Positions 45,641 through 54,178 of a stretch of 64,000 bases of DNA are shown here, piece by piece. Both the position numbers and the translations under genes were made by a program. This stretch comes from Corynebacterium bouchesdurhonense (GTDB taxonomy: Bacteria; Actinomycetota; Actinomycetes; Mycobacteriales; Mycobacteriaceae): contig NZ_LT546028.1 in assembly GCF_900078305.2 (NCBI RefSeq), forward strand, positions 732,948 to 796,947, written 5' to 3'. The notes beneath the pieces are model-generated. The model ran no database searches. It was not told where the DNA came from and saw only the letters and a program-made list of their open reading frames with translations. Position 1 is the first letter of the stretch, and every line of letters begins with the position of its first letter.

Positions 45641-46225
45641 ATGCAACGCACTTTTGCCGCCACGCTGTCCTGCGCCCTCCTGCTAGCCGGGTGCGGCGCA
45701 GGCGGCGGCGACGAGGGCGGCACCTTCGCCTTCCACTCGCCCGGCGGGCAGGTGGAGATCTTCTACGACGAGGCCGAGCGCCAGCCGTTGCAGGACTTCT
45801 CCGGGGAGTCGCTCACGCAGCCCGGCGAGGAGATCGCGCTGAGCGACTTCGACGGCCAGGTGGTGGTGCTCAACGCCTGGGGCCAGTGGTGCGCGCCCTG
45901 CCGCGCCGAGGTGGATGACCTCCAGGAGATCCAGGAGGCGCTCCAAAGCGGCAGCGCCGGCGCGCGCGGCACCGTGCTGGGCATCAACGTGCGCGACCCG
46001 AACCCGCAGATCGCCCGCGACTTCCTCGCGGACAACGGGGTGACCTACCCCTCCATCTATGACCCGCCGTTTAAGACGGCGGCGTTCCTCGGCGGCGTGC
46101 CCAGCTCCGTCATCCCCACCACCGTGGTGCTCGACTCCCAGCACCGGCCGGCCGCGGTGTTCCTGCGCGAGGTCACGGCGCAGGACGTGCTGGACGTGGT
46201 GGAGCGCCTAGGGCAGGAGGCCTAG
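45641..46225 (+). CDS. TlpA/ResA-like thiol-disulfide oxidoreductase lipoprotein
   Basis: A 194-residue lipoprotein. The signal peptide ends in the lipobox LLLAGC, so Cys18 would be lipidated. The thioredoxin fold has WGQWCAPCRAEVDDLQEI with a CxxC active site, VLGINVRDPNPQIARDFLADNGVTYPS, and the cis-proline region VPSSVIPTTVVLD. It would keep apocytochrome c heme-binding cysteines reduced outside the membrane, taking electrons from CcdA coded next to it. It is the first of four System II maturation genes. Confidence 0.92.
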   Translation: MQRTFAATLSCALLLAGCGAGGGDEGGTFAFHSPGGQVEIFYDEAERQPLQDFSGESLTQPGEEIALSDFDGQVVVLNAWGQWCAPCRAEVDDLQEIQEALQSGSAGARGTVLGINVRDPNPQIARDFLADNGVTYPSIYDPPFKTAAFLGGVPSSVIPTTVVLDSQHRPAAVFLREVTAQDVLDVVERLGQEA

Positions 46226-47005
46226 GTGGGCGAGGCGTTTTCTGAGGTGGCGGCCTCCGGTCCGCTGCTGCTGGGGATCCTCGCCGCGGCGCTGGCCGGC
46301 CTGGTGTCGTTCGCGTCCCCCTGCGTGATCCCGCTCGTGCCGGGCTACCTGTCCTACCTCACCGGCGTGGTGGGCGGGGAGATGACGTACGAGGACGGCG
46401 GCCCGCGCGTGACCCGCAAGCGCGGCGCAGTCGCGGCCGCGGCCGGGCTGTTCGTCCTCGGCTTCACGGTGGTGTTCCTCCTGGCCACGGTCTCGGTGTT
46501 CGGGGCGATCAGCCTGATCCGCCTCAACGCGGACACGCTCATGCGCATCGGCGGCGTGGTCACCATCACCATGGGCGCGGTGTTCATGGGCGCGGTGCCG
46601 GCGCTGCAGAAGGACACGCGCATGCAACCGAAGCGCTGGGCCACCTGGCTCGGCGCCCCGCTGCTCGGCGGCGTGTTCGCCCTCGGCTGGACCCCTTGCC
46701 TGGGTCCCACGCTCGCGGCCATCATCTCCGTGTCCGTGGGTACCGCGGGCGTGACCGCGGCGCGCGGCGTGGTCCTCGTCATCGCCTACTGCCTGGGCCT
46801 CGGCCTGCCGTTCCTCCTGGTCGCGCTCGGCTCAATGCGGGCGGTGCGCAGCGTGGACTTCCTGCGCCGCCACTCCCGCCAGATTCAGGTCGCGGGCGGG
46901 GTGGCCATGATCGCCGTCGGCGTGCTGCTGCTCACCGGCGCGTGGGACCATTTCATCGGCTGGGCCCGCCAGCTCACGCTCGGCTTCGGAGGAACGGTGA
47001 TCTAA
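46226..47005 (+). CDS. ccdA: Cytochrome c biogenesis protein CcdA
   Basis: A 259-residue membrane protein with six helices that carries reducing power across the membrane to the TlpA-like protein. The two redox cysteines are in VSFASPCVIPLVPGYLSYLTG and LGWTPCLGPTLAAIISV. GTG at 46226 directly follows the previous stop. The next gene, resB, begins immediately after its stop. Confidence 0.93.
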   Translation: MGEAFSEVAASGPLLLGILAAALAGLVSFASPCVIPLVPGYLSYLTGVVGGEMTYEDGGPRVTRKRGAVAAAAGLFVLGFTVVFLLATVSVFGAISLIRLNADTLMRIGGVVTITMGAVFMGAVPALQKDTRMQPKRWATWLGAPLLGGVFALGWTPCLGPTLAAIISVSVGTAGVTAARGVVLVIAYCLGLGLPFLLVALGSMRAVRSVDFLRRHSRQIQVAGGVAMIAVGVLLLTGAWDHFIGWARQLTLGFGGTVI

Positions 47006-48685
47006 TTGCCCAAGGTTGTGACGTGGCTGCGCCGCGCGTGGCACTGGCTAACCAGCATGAGTACCGCGCTCATCCTGCTGTTTTTGCTCGCCCTCGCCGC
47101 GATCCCGGGCGCCTTGCTCCCGCAGCGCCAGGTCAGCGCCTCGCTGGTGGACGATTACCTGAAGGCCAACCCAACCATGGGGCCGATCTACGACAAGCTG
47201 CAGTTCTTCGACGTCTTCAGCTCCACGTGGTTCGTGGCCATTGTCACCCTGCTCATGGTCTCCCTGGTCGGCTGCATTATCCCGCGCTCGCTGGACCACT
47301 GGCGCGCCTACCGGGCCACGCCCACGCGCGCGCCGAAGTACCTGTCGCGGATGCCGCTGCACGCGTCGGGGGTGGTTGAGGGTGACATCGGGAGCGTCGA
47401 CAAGCATGTGCACTCGGTGCTGCGGAAGTGGCACACCGCAACGTACGAGCCGGCCGCGGACCGCGCGGGCGCGCACTCGATCTCGGCGGAGCGCGGCTAC
47501 ACGCGCGAGCTGATGAACCTGCTGTTCCACATCGGCCTGGTGGGCATGATTGTCACCTTCGCCGCCGGGCGCATGGTGTTCTACGAGGGCCAGGCCATCG
47601 TGGTGACCAACTCGCAGGCGCCGTCCGCCGTGCCGGTGGAGCGCTCGCGCGAGTTCTGCAACACCTCTCCCGCCAACTTCGATGTTTTTCGGGCCGGATC
47701 GCTTTTCGACGGCACCGGGCTCACACCCTTCTGCTTCGAATCGCAGAATTTCGTGGCCGACTACCTGCCCAACGGCCAGGCCAGCGGGTTCACCTCCGAC
47801 ATCACCTACACCGACGACGTGAGCAAGCCCAAAAGCGAGTGGGAACCGTTCACCCTGGAGGTGAACAAGCCCCTGCGCGTGCGCGGCAACCGCGTGTACC
47901 TGCAGGGCCACGGCTTCGCGCCGCAGGTGACCATCACCTGGCCCAACGGGGAGACGCGCACCCAGATGGTGCAGTTTCGGCCCACCGACGCGCAGACGTT
48001 CCTGTCCTCCGGCGTGATGCGCTTCGACCCGCCCGCCGGCATGTACCCGGACCTGTCGGAGCGCCGCGCCCACCAGATCGCCATCGAGGGCGTGTTCGCG
48101 CCCACCGCGTCCTGGACCGGGCCGAACGGCGACATGCTGCAGTCCGCCTTCCCGGCCATGGATGACCCGGCGCTGGCCGCCGAGGTATACGTGGGCGACG
48201 CCGGCCTGGACACCGGCCGCCCGCAGAACATCTTCGTGCTGGACCAGTCGCTCATCGCCGACGGGCGGTTGGAGAAGGCGCAGCGCCTCAACCTCGAACC
48301 CGGCCAGGAGACGGAGGTGGATCTGGGCGACGCCGGCACCGTGAAGGTGCGCTTCGACGGCGCCGCCGAGTACGCCAACTACCAGATCTCACGCGACCCG
48401 CTGCAGGGCTGGGCGCTGGCCACCACAGCCGTCATGCTGGCGGCCCTCGCGGCCTCGCTGACCATCAAGCGCCGCCGCGTGTGGGTGCGCCTGCGCCCGG
48501 TGGAGGGCACGGGCCAAAATGGCGGCGCTGGCCTCGTCGAGGTGGAGATCGCCGGCCTGGCGCGCACCGACCGCGCCGGGTGGGGCAGCGAGTTCGACGA
48601 GGTGGCGGCCGCTATCCTCGGCACCGGCGGCGAAGCGGCCTCGCGCCCCGGCGGCGGGGGCGACCTGGACGAGCCGGACCTGTAG
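47006..48685 (+). CDS. resB: Cytochrome c biogenesis protein ResB
   Basis: System II heme-ligation subunit, 559 residues. N-terminal helices (TSMSTALILLFLLALAAIPGALLPQR and TWFVAIVTLLMVSLVGCIIPRSLDHW) are followed by one near residue 180 (LLFHIGLVGMIVTFAAGRMVFYEG), a large external domain, and a last helix near residue 475 (GWALATTAVMLAALAASLTIKRR). With CcsB it delivers and attaches heme to c-type cytochromes, here chiefly the cytochrome bcc complex. The TTG start at 47006 directly abuts the ccdA stop, implying translational coupling. A GCGTCGACAAGC motif lies at 47394. Confidence 0.92.
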   Translation: MPKVVTWLRRAWHWLTSMSTALILLFLLALAAIPGALLPQRQVSASLVDDYLKANPTMGPIYDKLQFFDVFSSTWFVAIVTLLMVSLVGCIIPRSLDHWRAYRATPTRAPKYLSRMPLHASGVVEGDIGSVDKHVHSVLRKWHTATYEPAADRAGAHSISAERGYTRELMNLLFHIGLVGMIVTFAAGRMVFYEGQAIVVTNSQAPSAVPVERSREFCNTSPANFDVFRAGSLFDGTGLTPFCFESQNFVADYLPNGQASGFTSDITYTDDVSKPKSEWEPFTLEVNKPLRVRGNRVYLQGHGFAPQVTITWPNGETRTQMVQFRPTDAQTFLSSGVMRFDPPAGMYPDLSERRAHQIAIEGVFAPTASWTGPNGDMLQSAFPAMDDPALAAEVYVGDAGLDTGRPQNIFVLDQSLIADGRLEKAQRLNLEPGQETEVDLGDAGTVKVRFDGAAEYANYQISRDPLQGWALATTAVMLAALAASLTIKRRRVWVRLRPVEGTGQNGGAGLVEVEIAGLARTDRAGWGSEFDEVAAAILGTGGEAASRPGGGGDLDEPDL

Positions 48686-48718
48686 CCCCGGCCGAGGCCG
48701 GTGGAGTAGGTTAAGCAC

Positions 48719-49666
48719 ATGCTTGTGGACTCCTCAATGGCAACGCTGTCGGACTTAACGTTCCGCACCGCCTTTGTCATCTACATTGCGGCGCTCGTCA
48801 TGTCCTGCATTTACTACGGCCGCCTGCTCGGGGTGATCGACCTGCGCCGCGAGCACGAGGAGCGCGCGACCGCCGAGGGCGGCGCCGAGTACGACAAGCG
48901 CGTCGCCTCCGCCCGCAAGTGGGCCGGCATGACGCAGGCGCTGGTCTGGTTCGGTGTGGCGCTGCACGTCGCGGCCTTTGTCACTCGCGGCTTCGCGGCC
49001 CGCCGCTTCCCGCTGGGCAACCTCTACGAGTACATCTTGTTCATGACGGCCGTGATCATGCTCGTGGCCGCCACCGTGATCCAGCGCAAGGGCTGGCACT
49101 CCATCTGGCCGTGGCTTTTGTTCCCCATGGTCGTGGTGATGTTCCTCAACTCCACCGTCTTCCACCTGCAGGCCGCCCCCGTGGTACCGGCGCTGCAGTC
49201 CTACTGGATGCCGGTGCACGTGTCCACGGTGTCCATCGGCGCGTCCATCGGCGTCGTCTCGGGCATCTTTGCCCTGCTGTACCTGCTGCGCATGTGGCAG
49301 CCGAAGGGGGAGGAGCACGGCTTCTTCGGGAGCGTCGCAAAGCCTCTGCCCAGCGCAAAGACGCTGGACACCATCGCGTACAAGACGGCGATTGTCACCC
49401 TGCCGCTCTTCGGTGTGGGCATCGTGTTCGGCGCGATCTGGGCCGAGGTGGCGTGGGGTCGGTTCTGGAACTGGGATGCGAAGGAGACCGTGTCCATGAT
49501 CACCTGGGTGCTCTACGCTGCCTACCTGCACGCGCGCGCCACCGCCGGGTGGAAGTCCACGGCCGCTGCGTGGATTAACGTCTTCGCGCTGTGCATGACG
49601 GTGTTCAACATGACGTACGTGAACTTCGTGGCGGCGTCCCTCCACTCCTACGCCGGCCTGAATTAA
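48719..49666 (+). CDS. ccsB: Cytochrome c biogenesis protein CcsB/CcsA (heme handling)
   Basis: Integral membrane heme-handling partner of ResB, 315 residues with about eight helices. The tryptophan-rich heme-binding motif reads WAEVAWGRFWNWDAKETVSMITWVLYAAYLH. Histidines likely to ligate heme lie in GVALHVAAFVTRG, YWMPVHVSTVSIGASIG and the HARATAGW segment. It completes the System II set of TlpA/ResA, CcdA, ResB and CcsB. It ends 10 bases before galE. Confidence 0.93.
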   Translation: MLVDSSMATLSDLTFRTAFVIYIAALVMSCIYYGRLLGVIDLRREHEERATAEGGAEYDKRVASARKWAGMTQALVWFGVALHVAAFVTRGFAARRFPLGNLYEYILFMTAVIMLVAATVIQRKGWHSIWPWLLFPMVVVMFLNSTVFHLQAAPVVPALQSYWMPVHVSTVSIGASIGVVSGIFALLYLLRMWQPKGEEHGFFGSVAKPLPSAKTLDTIAYKTAIVTLPLFGVGIVFGAIWAEVAWGRFWNWDAKETVSMITWVLYAAYLHARATAGWKSTAAAWINVFALCMTVFNMTYVNFVAASLHSYAGLN

Positions 49667-49676
49667 GGGAGTACGC

Positions 49677-50720
49677 GTGAAGGTTCTCATCACCGGCGGC
49701 GCCGGCTACATCGGGTCCACCATCGCGTCCTGCTGCGCGGACAACGGGATCACGCCCGTGATCCTGGACAACTACTCCACGGGCCTGCGCGTGTTCGCGC
49801 GCCGCTTCGACCACTACGAGGGCGACATCGCGGACGCGGCGCTGATCGACCGGATCGCGGCCGAGCACCCGGACATCGACGCGGTAGTGCACTGCGCCGC
49901 CATGATCGTGGTGCCGGAGAGCGTGTCCAACCCGCTGGCGTACTACGACAACAACGTGGCCAAGTCCGTCTCACTGCTGCGCTCGCTTACGCGCAACGGC
50001 ATCCGCCGCGTCATCCTTTCCTCCACCGCGTCCATGTACGAGCCGGGCGAGGACTTCATGGTGGACGAGTCCAGCGCGGTGCGCCCGCTGAGCCCGTACG
50101 CTGCGTCCAAGCACATGGTGGAGCGCGTGCTTGCAGACTCCGCTGCCGCCGGCGAGCTGCAGGCGCTCTCCCTCCGCTACTTCAACCCCATCGGCGCTGA
50201 TCCCGAGCTGCGCACCGGGCTGCAGAACCCGCACCCCACCCACGCGATGGGCAAGATGATCGAGGCGCACAACGCGGGCGCCCCGTTTACCGTCACCGGG
50301 GTGCAGTGGCCCACCCGCGACGGCTCGGGCCTGCGCGACTACGTCCACGTGTGGGACCTCGCCCGGGCGCATGTCGCGGCGCTTGCGCTGTTTGGCGCCC
50401 CCTTCGAGCCCACCCACACCACCATCAACCTCGGCACCGGGCAGGGCACCACCGTTTTCGAGCTCGCCGAGGCCTTCGGCGAGGCCACGGGCACCCCGCT
50501 CGAGGTGCGCACCGCCCCGCCGCGTGACGGGGACGTGGTGGGCAGCGCGGCGCGTATCGAGAAGGCGCGGCGCGTGCTTGGTTGGGAGCCGGAGCGCTCC
50601 GTGGCCGACGGGGTGCGCGACGCCCTGGCCTGGGCGGAGAAGCTGCCCGCCGTGCTGGAGGAAGAAGCCGAGCTGAAGGCGAAGGCACACTCGAAGGCAC
50701 ACTCAGAGGGCCAGCAGTGA
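49677..50720 (+). CDS. galE: UDP-glucose 4-epimerase
   Basis: Extended short-chain dehydrogenase/reductase, 347 residues. The NAD-binding motif is MKVLITGGAGYIGSTIASC with ILDNYSTG; the catalytic YxxxK is in LSPYAASKHMVERVL, and SLRYFNPIGAD follows. It interconverts UDP-glucose and UDP-galactose, which corynebacteria need for arabinogalactan. A Lys/Ala/His-rich tail (KAKAHSKAHSEGQQ) is unusual. The start is GTG. The stop overlaps the next gene by 4 bases. Confidence 0.93.
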   Translation: MKVLITGGAGYIGSTIASCCADNGITPVILDNYSTGLRVFARRFDHYEGDIADAALIDRIAAEHPDIDAVVHCAAMIVVPESVSNPLAYYDNNVAKSVSLLRSLTRNGIRRVILSSTASMYEPGEDFMVDESSAVRPLSPYAASKHMVERVLADSAAAGELQALSLRYFNPIGADPELRTGLQNPHPTHAMGKMIEAHNAGAPFTVTGVQWPTRDGSGLRDYVHVWDLARAHVAALALFGAPFEPTHTTINLGTGQGTTVFELAEAFGEATGTPLEVRTAPPRDGDVVGSAARIEKARRVLGWEPERSVADGVRDALAWAEKLPAVLEEEAELKAKAHSKAHSEGQQ

Positions 50721-50977
50721 CCGGCCCCCGCAACCAGCCGCGCCGCAAGGAGGGCAAGCCGGCGAGCGATGACCCGGTGCTCATCGAGCTCGGGGAGCAG
50801 CTAGCTCAGCGGCGACGCGAGACCGGTCGCGTCCAGCAGGACGTCGCATCGGCCGCGGGGGTGTCCCGCTCCACACTGCACACGATTGAGCACGGCGGCG
50901 CCGGGGTGCGGTGGGAGAAGGTGGTGGCGGTGGCGGAGGAGCTGGGGCTGGCGCTGAAGTTGGAGGGGCGGGGCTAG
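50717..50977 (+). CDS. Small XRE-type helix-turn-helix protein
   Basis: An 86-residue protein, basic at the N-terminus (TGPRNQPRRKEGKP), then a Cro/C1-type helix-turn-helix: LGEQLAQRRRETGRVQQDVASAAGVSRSTLHTIEHGGAGVRWEKVVAVAEELGLALKL. It resembles HipB-like regulators but no HipA-like partner lies beside it. GTG at 50717 overlaps the galE stop, so it is cotranscribed with galE. A GCGTCGACAAGC motif follows its stop at 50986. Confidence 0.8.
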   Translation: MTGPRNQPRRKEGKPASDDPVLIELGEQLAQRRRETGRVQQDVASAAGVSRSTLHTIEHGGAGVRWEKVVAVAEELGLALKLEGRG

Positions 50978-50999
50978 AAAAGGGGGCGTCGACAAGCAG

Positions 51000-51260
51000 C
51001 TAGCCCTCCTCACGGCGGCGGCGGCGCTCCTCCTCCTCGCGGCGCTTGCGCTCCGCTTCCTCCCTGGCGCGGCGCTCCTTGAAGCGGTTCTTCTCAATAT
51101 TCCACAAAAATTCCTCGTCATCGTCCGGGCCTTTGATCTCCGGGCGGGCCGGTGGCTGCTGCTTCAGCGTGCCGTAGCGCTGCGCCGAGCCGGGGCCGAA
51201 CGCCTTCCACATGAGGTAGGCGGCGGCGACAACCAGAACGAGGAGTAGAAGCCTTCCCAT
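51000..51260 (-). CDS. Small membrane-anchored protein with charged coiled tail
   Basis: An 86-residue protein. The N-terminal membrane helix is GRLLLLVLVVAAAYLMWKAFG. The C-terminal 35 residues are a very charged helix of Arg and Glu (KNRFKERRAREEAERKRR and onward). Function unknown. The ATG at 51260 leaves 41 bases to the divergent DUF4229 gene. Confidence 0.72.
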   Translation of the reverse strand: MGRLLLLVLVVAAAYLMWKAFGPGSAQRYGTLKQQPPARPEIKGPDDDEEFLWNIEKNRFKERRAREEAERKRREEEERRRRREEG

Positions 51261-51301
51261 GACTACCAACATTACTTGGTGGCCATCTAGGGTAAACAAG
51301 C

Positions 51302-51625
51302 GTGACGCAGCCAAGCCCCAGCACCCAGCCCACCGCCGCCGACCCCCGCGCCCGCTCCCGCGCGACCAAGGCGATCGCGGTCTACGGCCTGCTCCGCCTC
51401 CTGCTTTTTGTGATGCTCACCGTGGTCATCCAGGGGCTTGCATTGCTTATCGACGCCCCCGTGCCCCTCGTCATGTCCGCCCTCCTCGCCCTCATTGTGG
51501 CCTTCCCGCTGTCCATGGTGATCTTCACCAAACAGCGGCTGGCCGCCAACGCGGCGTTGGCGCACTGGCGCGAGCAACGCACCGCCCGCAAGAACTGGAT
51601 CGCCGACGAGCTCGCCGAGCGCTAG
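51302..51625 (+). CDS. DUF4229 family membrane protein
   Basis: A 107-residue protein with two membrane helices (AVYGLLRLLLFVMLTVVIQGLALL and LVMSALLALIVAFPLSMVIF) and a charged C-terminus (AHWREQRTARKNWIADELAER), the pattern of DUF4229. Function unknown. GTG start. The sequence GATAAGC of the recurrent motif (minus strand, 51445) falls in codons between the helices. Confidence 0.78.
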   Translation: MTQPSPSTQPTAADPRARSRATKAIAVYGLLRLLLFVMLTVVIQGLALLIDAPVPLVMSALLALIVAFPLSMVIFTKQRLAANAALAHWREQRTARKNWIADELAER

Positions 51626-51654
51626 CTGGCGCTAGCCGGCGTGGTCAACCGGCG

Positions 51655-52566
51655 CTAGCCGAAGAGCCACGCGATCACCAGCATCGCTGGCAGGGACAGG
51701 AACGTAGTAATGAAGATCGTGTCCCGCGCCACCGTCTGCCCGACCCGGTACGTGGCCGCGTAGTTGTACACGTTCTGCGCCGTGGGCAGGGCCGCGAGGA
51801 TGACGGCGGCGTACAGCAGCTCCGCGCTCAAGCCCATCGCCGTCCCGGCGGCCCAGGCGATCGCCGGCATGCCCGCCAATTTCAGCGCGGAGGCGACCAG
51901 GGTGGGCACGGGGTCCTGCTGGAGCACGCGGTCGCCCTTCAGCGAGGCTCCGAAGCTCATCAGGATCAGCGGGATGGACGCGCCGCCCAGGATCTTCAGC
52001 GGGGCCATGACCGGTTCGGGCACCGTCCAATGTGCGGCGGAGACGACGAACCCCGCGACGGCCGCAAGAACCACCGGCGCGGTCACCCCCGAGACGACCG
52101 CCTTTAGCGTCGCCCCCTTGGTCTCGCCGCCGAAGTTCAGGCCCGTGATGATGATCGGGGTGAGTACCGCCATCTGCAGCACCAGGGCGGGCACCACGTA
52201 GACGGGATCGCCGATCACGTACGTGGCAATCGGCAGCCCGATGTTGACGGAGTTGTAGTAGCTGGCCGCGGCCGCCCCAGACATGGTCTCGGGCACGCCA
52301 CGGCGGAAAAACAGCGCGCTGAGCAGCGCATACGCCGCCATGGTGGCCAGTGACGACACCGCGATCACCAGCACCACCGGGGAGAGGAACGCCGAGGTAT
52401 CCGACACTGCGACCGAGCTGAAGATCAGCGACGGGGTGGCCGCCCAGAACGCGATCTGGTTCAACATCAGGCGGTTCTGCGCCTGGATCACCTTGAACTG
52501 CGCCAGCAGGTAGCCAGCCCCGATCACCACGAAGATGATGGCAAAGCCAGTGAGGATGTCGAGCAT
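51655..52566 (-). CDS. AEC family transporter (auxin efflux carrier fold)
   Basis: A 303-residue permease with about ten membrane helices. Family marks are LNQIAFWAATPSLIFSSVAV early, YYNSVNIGLPIATYVIGD in the middle, ILGGASIPLILMSFGASLKG, and ILAALPTAQNVYNYAATY near the end. Bacterial AEC members move small organic anions such as malate; the substrate here is not shown. It lies 3 bases downstream of menA on the same strand, so the two may be cotranscribed. Confidence 0.87.
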   Translation of the reverse strand: MLDILTGFAIIFVVIGAGYLLAQFKVIQAQNRLMLNQIAFWAATPSLIFSSVAVSDTSAFLSPVVLVIAVSSLATMAAYALLSALFFRRGVPETMSGAAAASYYNSVNIGLPIATYVIGDPVYVVPALVLQMAVLTPIIITGLNFGGETKGATLKAVVSGVTAPVVLAAVAGFVVSAAHWTVPEPVMAPLKILGGASIPLILMSFGASLKGDRVLQQDPVPTLVASALKLAGMPAIAWAAGTAMGLSAELLYAAVILAALPTAQNVYNYAATYRVGQTVARDTIFITTFLSLPAMLVIAWLFG

Positions 52567-52569
52567 TGT

Positions 52570-53643
52570 TTAAGGCGCCAGGATCCCGGGCCTATCGAGT
52601 GGGATGTCCATAGTCCAGCCGAAGTCGCTCTCACCGATGTACGGCACCGTTTGGCCCCAGTAGAAAGAGCCCGCGATGGCAAGGGCGATCGCGGTGAGCA
52701 CCGCCCAGATGAGCATGGTGCGCCCGTTCATGCCCAGCACCGGGATCAGGTCCTTGCCGCTCGCGCCGCCACGCACCTTGAGTATGGACGCCACCGCAAA
52801 CGGCAGCGCCGCCAGCCCGATCAACGCCGGGGAGTAACTTACGGCCAGCAGCGCCGAGGCAACGAAGGGTGTAAGCGTGAGCACGGTGAACAGCTTTCGT
52901 GCCCCGGCGTCTCCCAGGCGCACCGCCAGCGTCTGCTTGCCCGCGGCGGCGTCGGTGTCGATGTCGCGGATGTTGTTGGCCAGGTTCACTGACGCCGAGA
53001 TCGCGCCGATACCGATCGCGCTCCAGAAACCCTCACGCGAGACGAACCCGGACTGCGTGAACTCCGTCCCCATCACTGCCACCAGGCCGAAGAAGACGAA
53101 CACCGCCAGCTCCCCTAACCCCGCGTAGCCGTAGGGGCGTGACCCGCCGGTGTAGAACCAGGCCGCGGCGATACACACCGCACCCACCAGAACCAGCCAC
53201 CACGAGCTCACCGCGAGGATGATGCCCAGCGCCGCCGCTACGCCAAAGGCGATGAACGCCGTCATCTTCACGTTCTCCGGAGCCGCCAGCCCGGAGGCAG
53301 TCAGGCGGGTCGGGCCCGTGCGGTTGTCATCCGTGCCCCGAATCCCGTCCGAGTAATCATTGGCGTAGTTCACGCCCACAATCAGCGCCCACGCAACACC
53401 GAGCGCAAGCAGCGCCTTACCAACGTGCGCCGAGCCCCAGAACGCCGCCGCGCCCGTACCGGCAATGACGGGCGCAAACGCATTTGGCCAGGTGTGCGGG
53501 CGCGCGGCCTGCCACCAGTCGCGGAGCGTCGCGGCGCTGCCAGTGTTGTCTGTGTTGTCTGTGTTGCCTGTGTTGTTGGCGTTGGCTTGGCCGGCGCTGC
53601 CGCCCGGTCCGGTATTACCTGCTGGGCTTGCGGGTTGAGTCAT
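52570..53643 (-). CDS. menA: 1,4-dihydroxy-2-naphthoate polyprenyltransferase
   Basis: UbiA-family membrane prenyltransferase attaching the isoprenoid tail in menaquinone synthesis. It has 357 residues from ATG 53643; an ATG four codons upstream is also possible. The first aspartate-rich motif is VNYANDYSDGIRGTDD and the second is LANNIRDIDTDAAAGKQTLAVRLG. About nine helices are seen. The N-terminal 40 residues carry an Asn/Thr/Asp repeat (NTGNTDNTDNTG) coded by a 9-bp tandem repeat and are not part of the enzyme core. Menaquinone accepts electrons from SdhCAB. Confidence 0.93.
   Translation of the reverse strand: MTQPASPAGNTGPGGSAGQANANNTGNTDNTDNTGSAATLRDWWQAARPHTWPNAFAPVIAGTGAAAFWGSAHVGKALLALGVAWALIVGVNYANDYSDGIRGTDDNRTGPTRLTASGLAAPENVKMTAFIAFGVAAALGIILAVSSWWLVLVGAVCIAAAWFYTGGSRPYGYAGLGELAVFVFFGLVAVMGTEFTQSGFVSREGFWSAIGIGAISASVNLANNIRDIDTDAAAGKQTLAVRLGDAGARKLFTVLTLTPFVASALLAVSYSPALIGLAALPFAVASILKVRGGASGKDLIPVLGMNGRTMLIWAVLTAIALAIAGSFYWGQTVPYIGESDFGWTMDIPLDRPGILAP
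53543..53578 (-). repeat. Four tandem 9-bp repeats in the menA 5' region
   Basis: Plus-strand units GTGTTGTCT, GTGTTGTCT, GTGTTGCCT and GTGTTGTTG. They encode NTD/NTG triplets in MenA, so changes in copy number keep the frame. Confidence 0.85.
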
Positions 53644-53691
53644 GGCCTCTATCATGCCCTCTCCCCGAGGTGTCGGCTCGGGTTTATCGCC

Positions 53692-54168
53692 ATGTGGATT
53701 GACTACGCCGTGCGCAAGGGATTACGGCTCCCGGCGCATTTGTGCGGTTGCCGGTCCTGCTCAACGCCGCGCGCCCCTACCGCGCCCACAGAATCGTGCT
53801 GGACGCGAACGGCATCGCACCGTATAAGAAGTGGAGGCCAGCACGGTCTTCCCAGCCGTCCCACCTGAACTCCGCCACCGGCGTGGACGGCGTGCGCTAC
53901 CCGCTAGAGATGGTGCGCTATGGGGGCAGGGCGCGGCACCGAGTTTTTGGACCTCCCCCCGCGCGCCGACGACGTGTGGCTGAACCACTGCGCGCTTCGC
54001 GCCGGGTTCCCGGTGCAGCAGGTGTCGGCACGGTCGGCGAACTTTCCGCTGGTCCTGGGCTCGCAGCGCGTGCGCCTGTCGCGCGTGAACCTCTCCGGCG
54101 GCAACGACGTGCAGATCGCGGCGACGTACTCCTCCGAAGACGTGGCCAAGCTGCGCGCCGCGGAGTAG
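53692..54168 (+). pseudogene. Decayed gene with two apparent frameshifts
   Basis: Protein-like sequence continues through three frame segments: MWIDYAVRKGLRLPA (from 53692), then FVRLPVLLNAARPYRAHRIVLDANGIAPYKKW and GVDGVRYPLEMVRYGG in a second frame. From about 53925 the first frame resumes with GTEFLDLPPRADDVWLNHCALRAGFPVQQVSARSANFPLVLG and continues to a stop at 54168. Each segment has the codon bias of real genes here, but no single frame spans it. I do not recognise the family. Either the gene is decaying or there are two sequencing indels. It lies 48 bases from menA (divergent) and 10 bases before ktrB. Confidence 0.5.
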
Positions 54169-54178
54169 CGTTCTGCCG

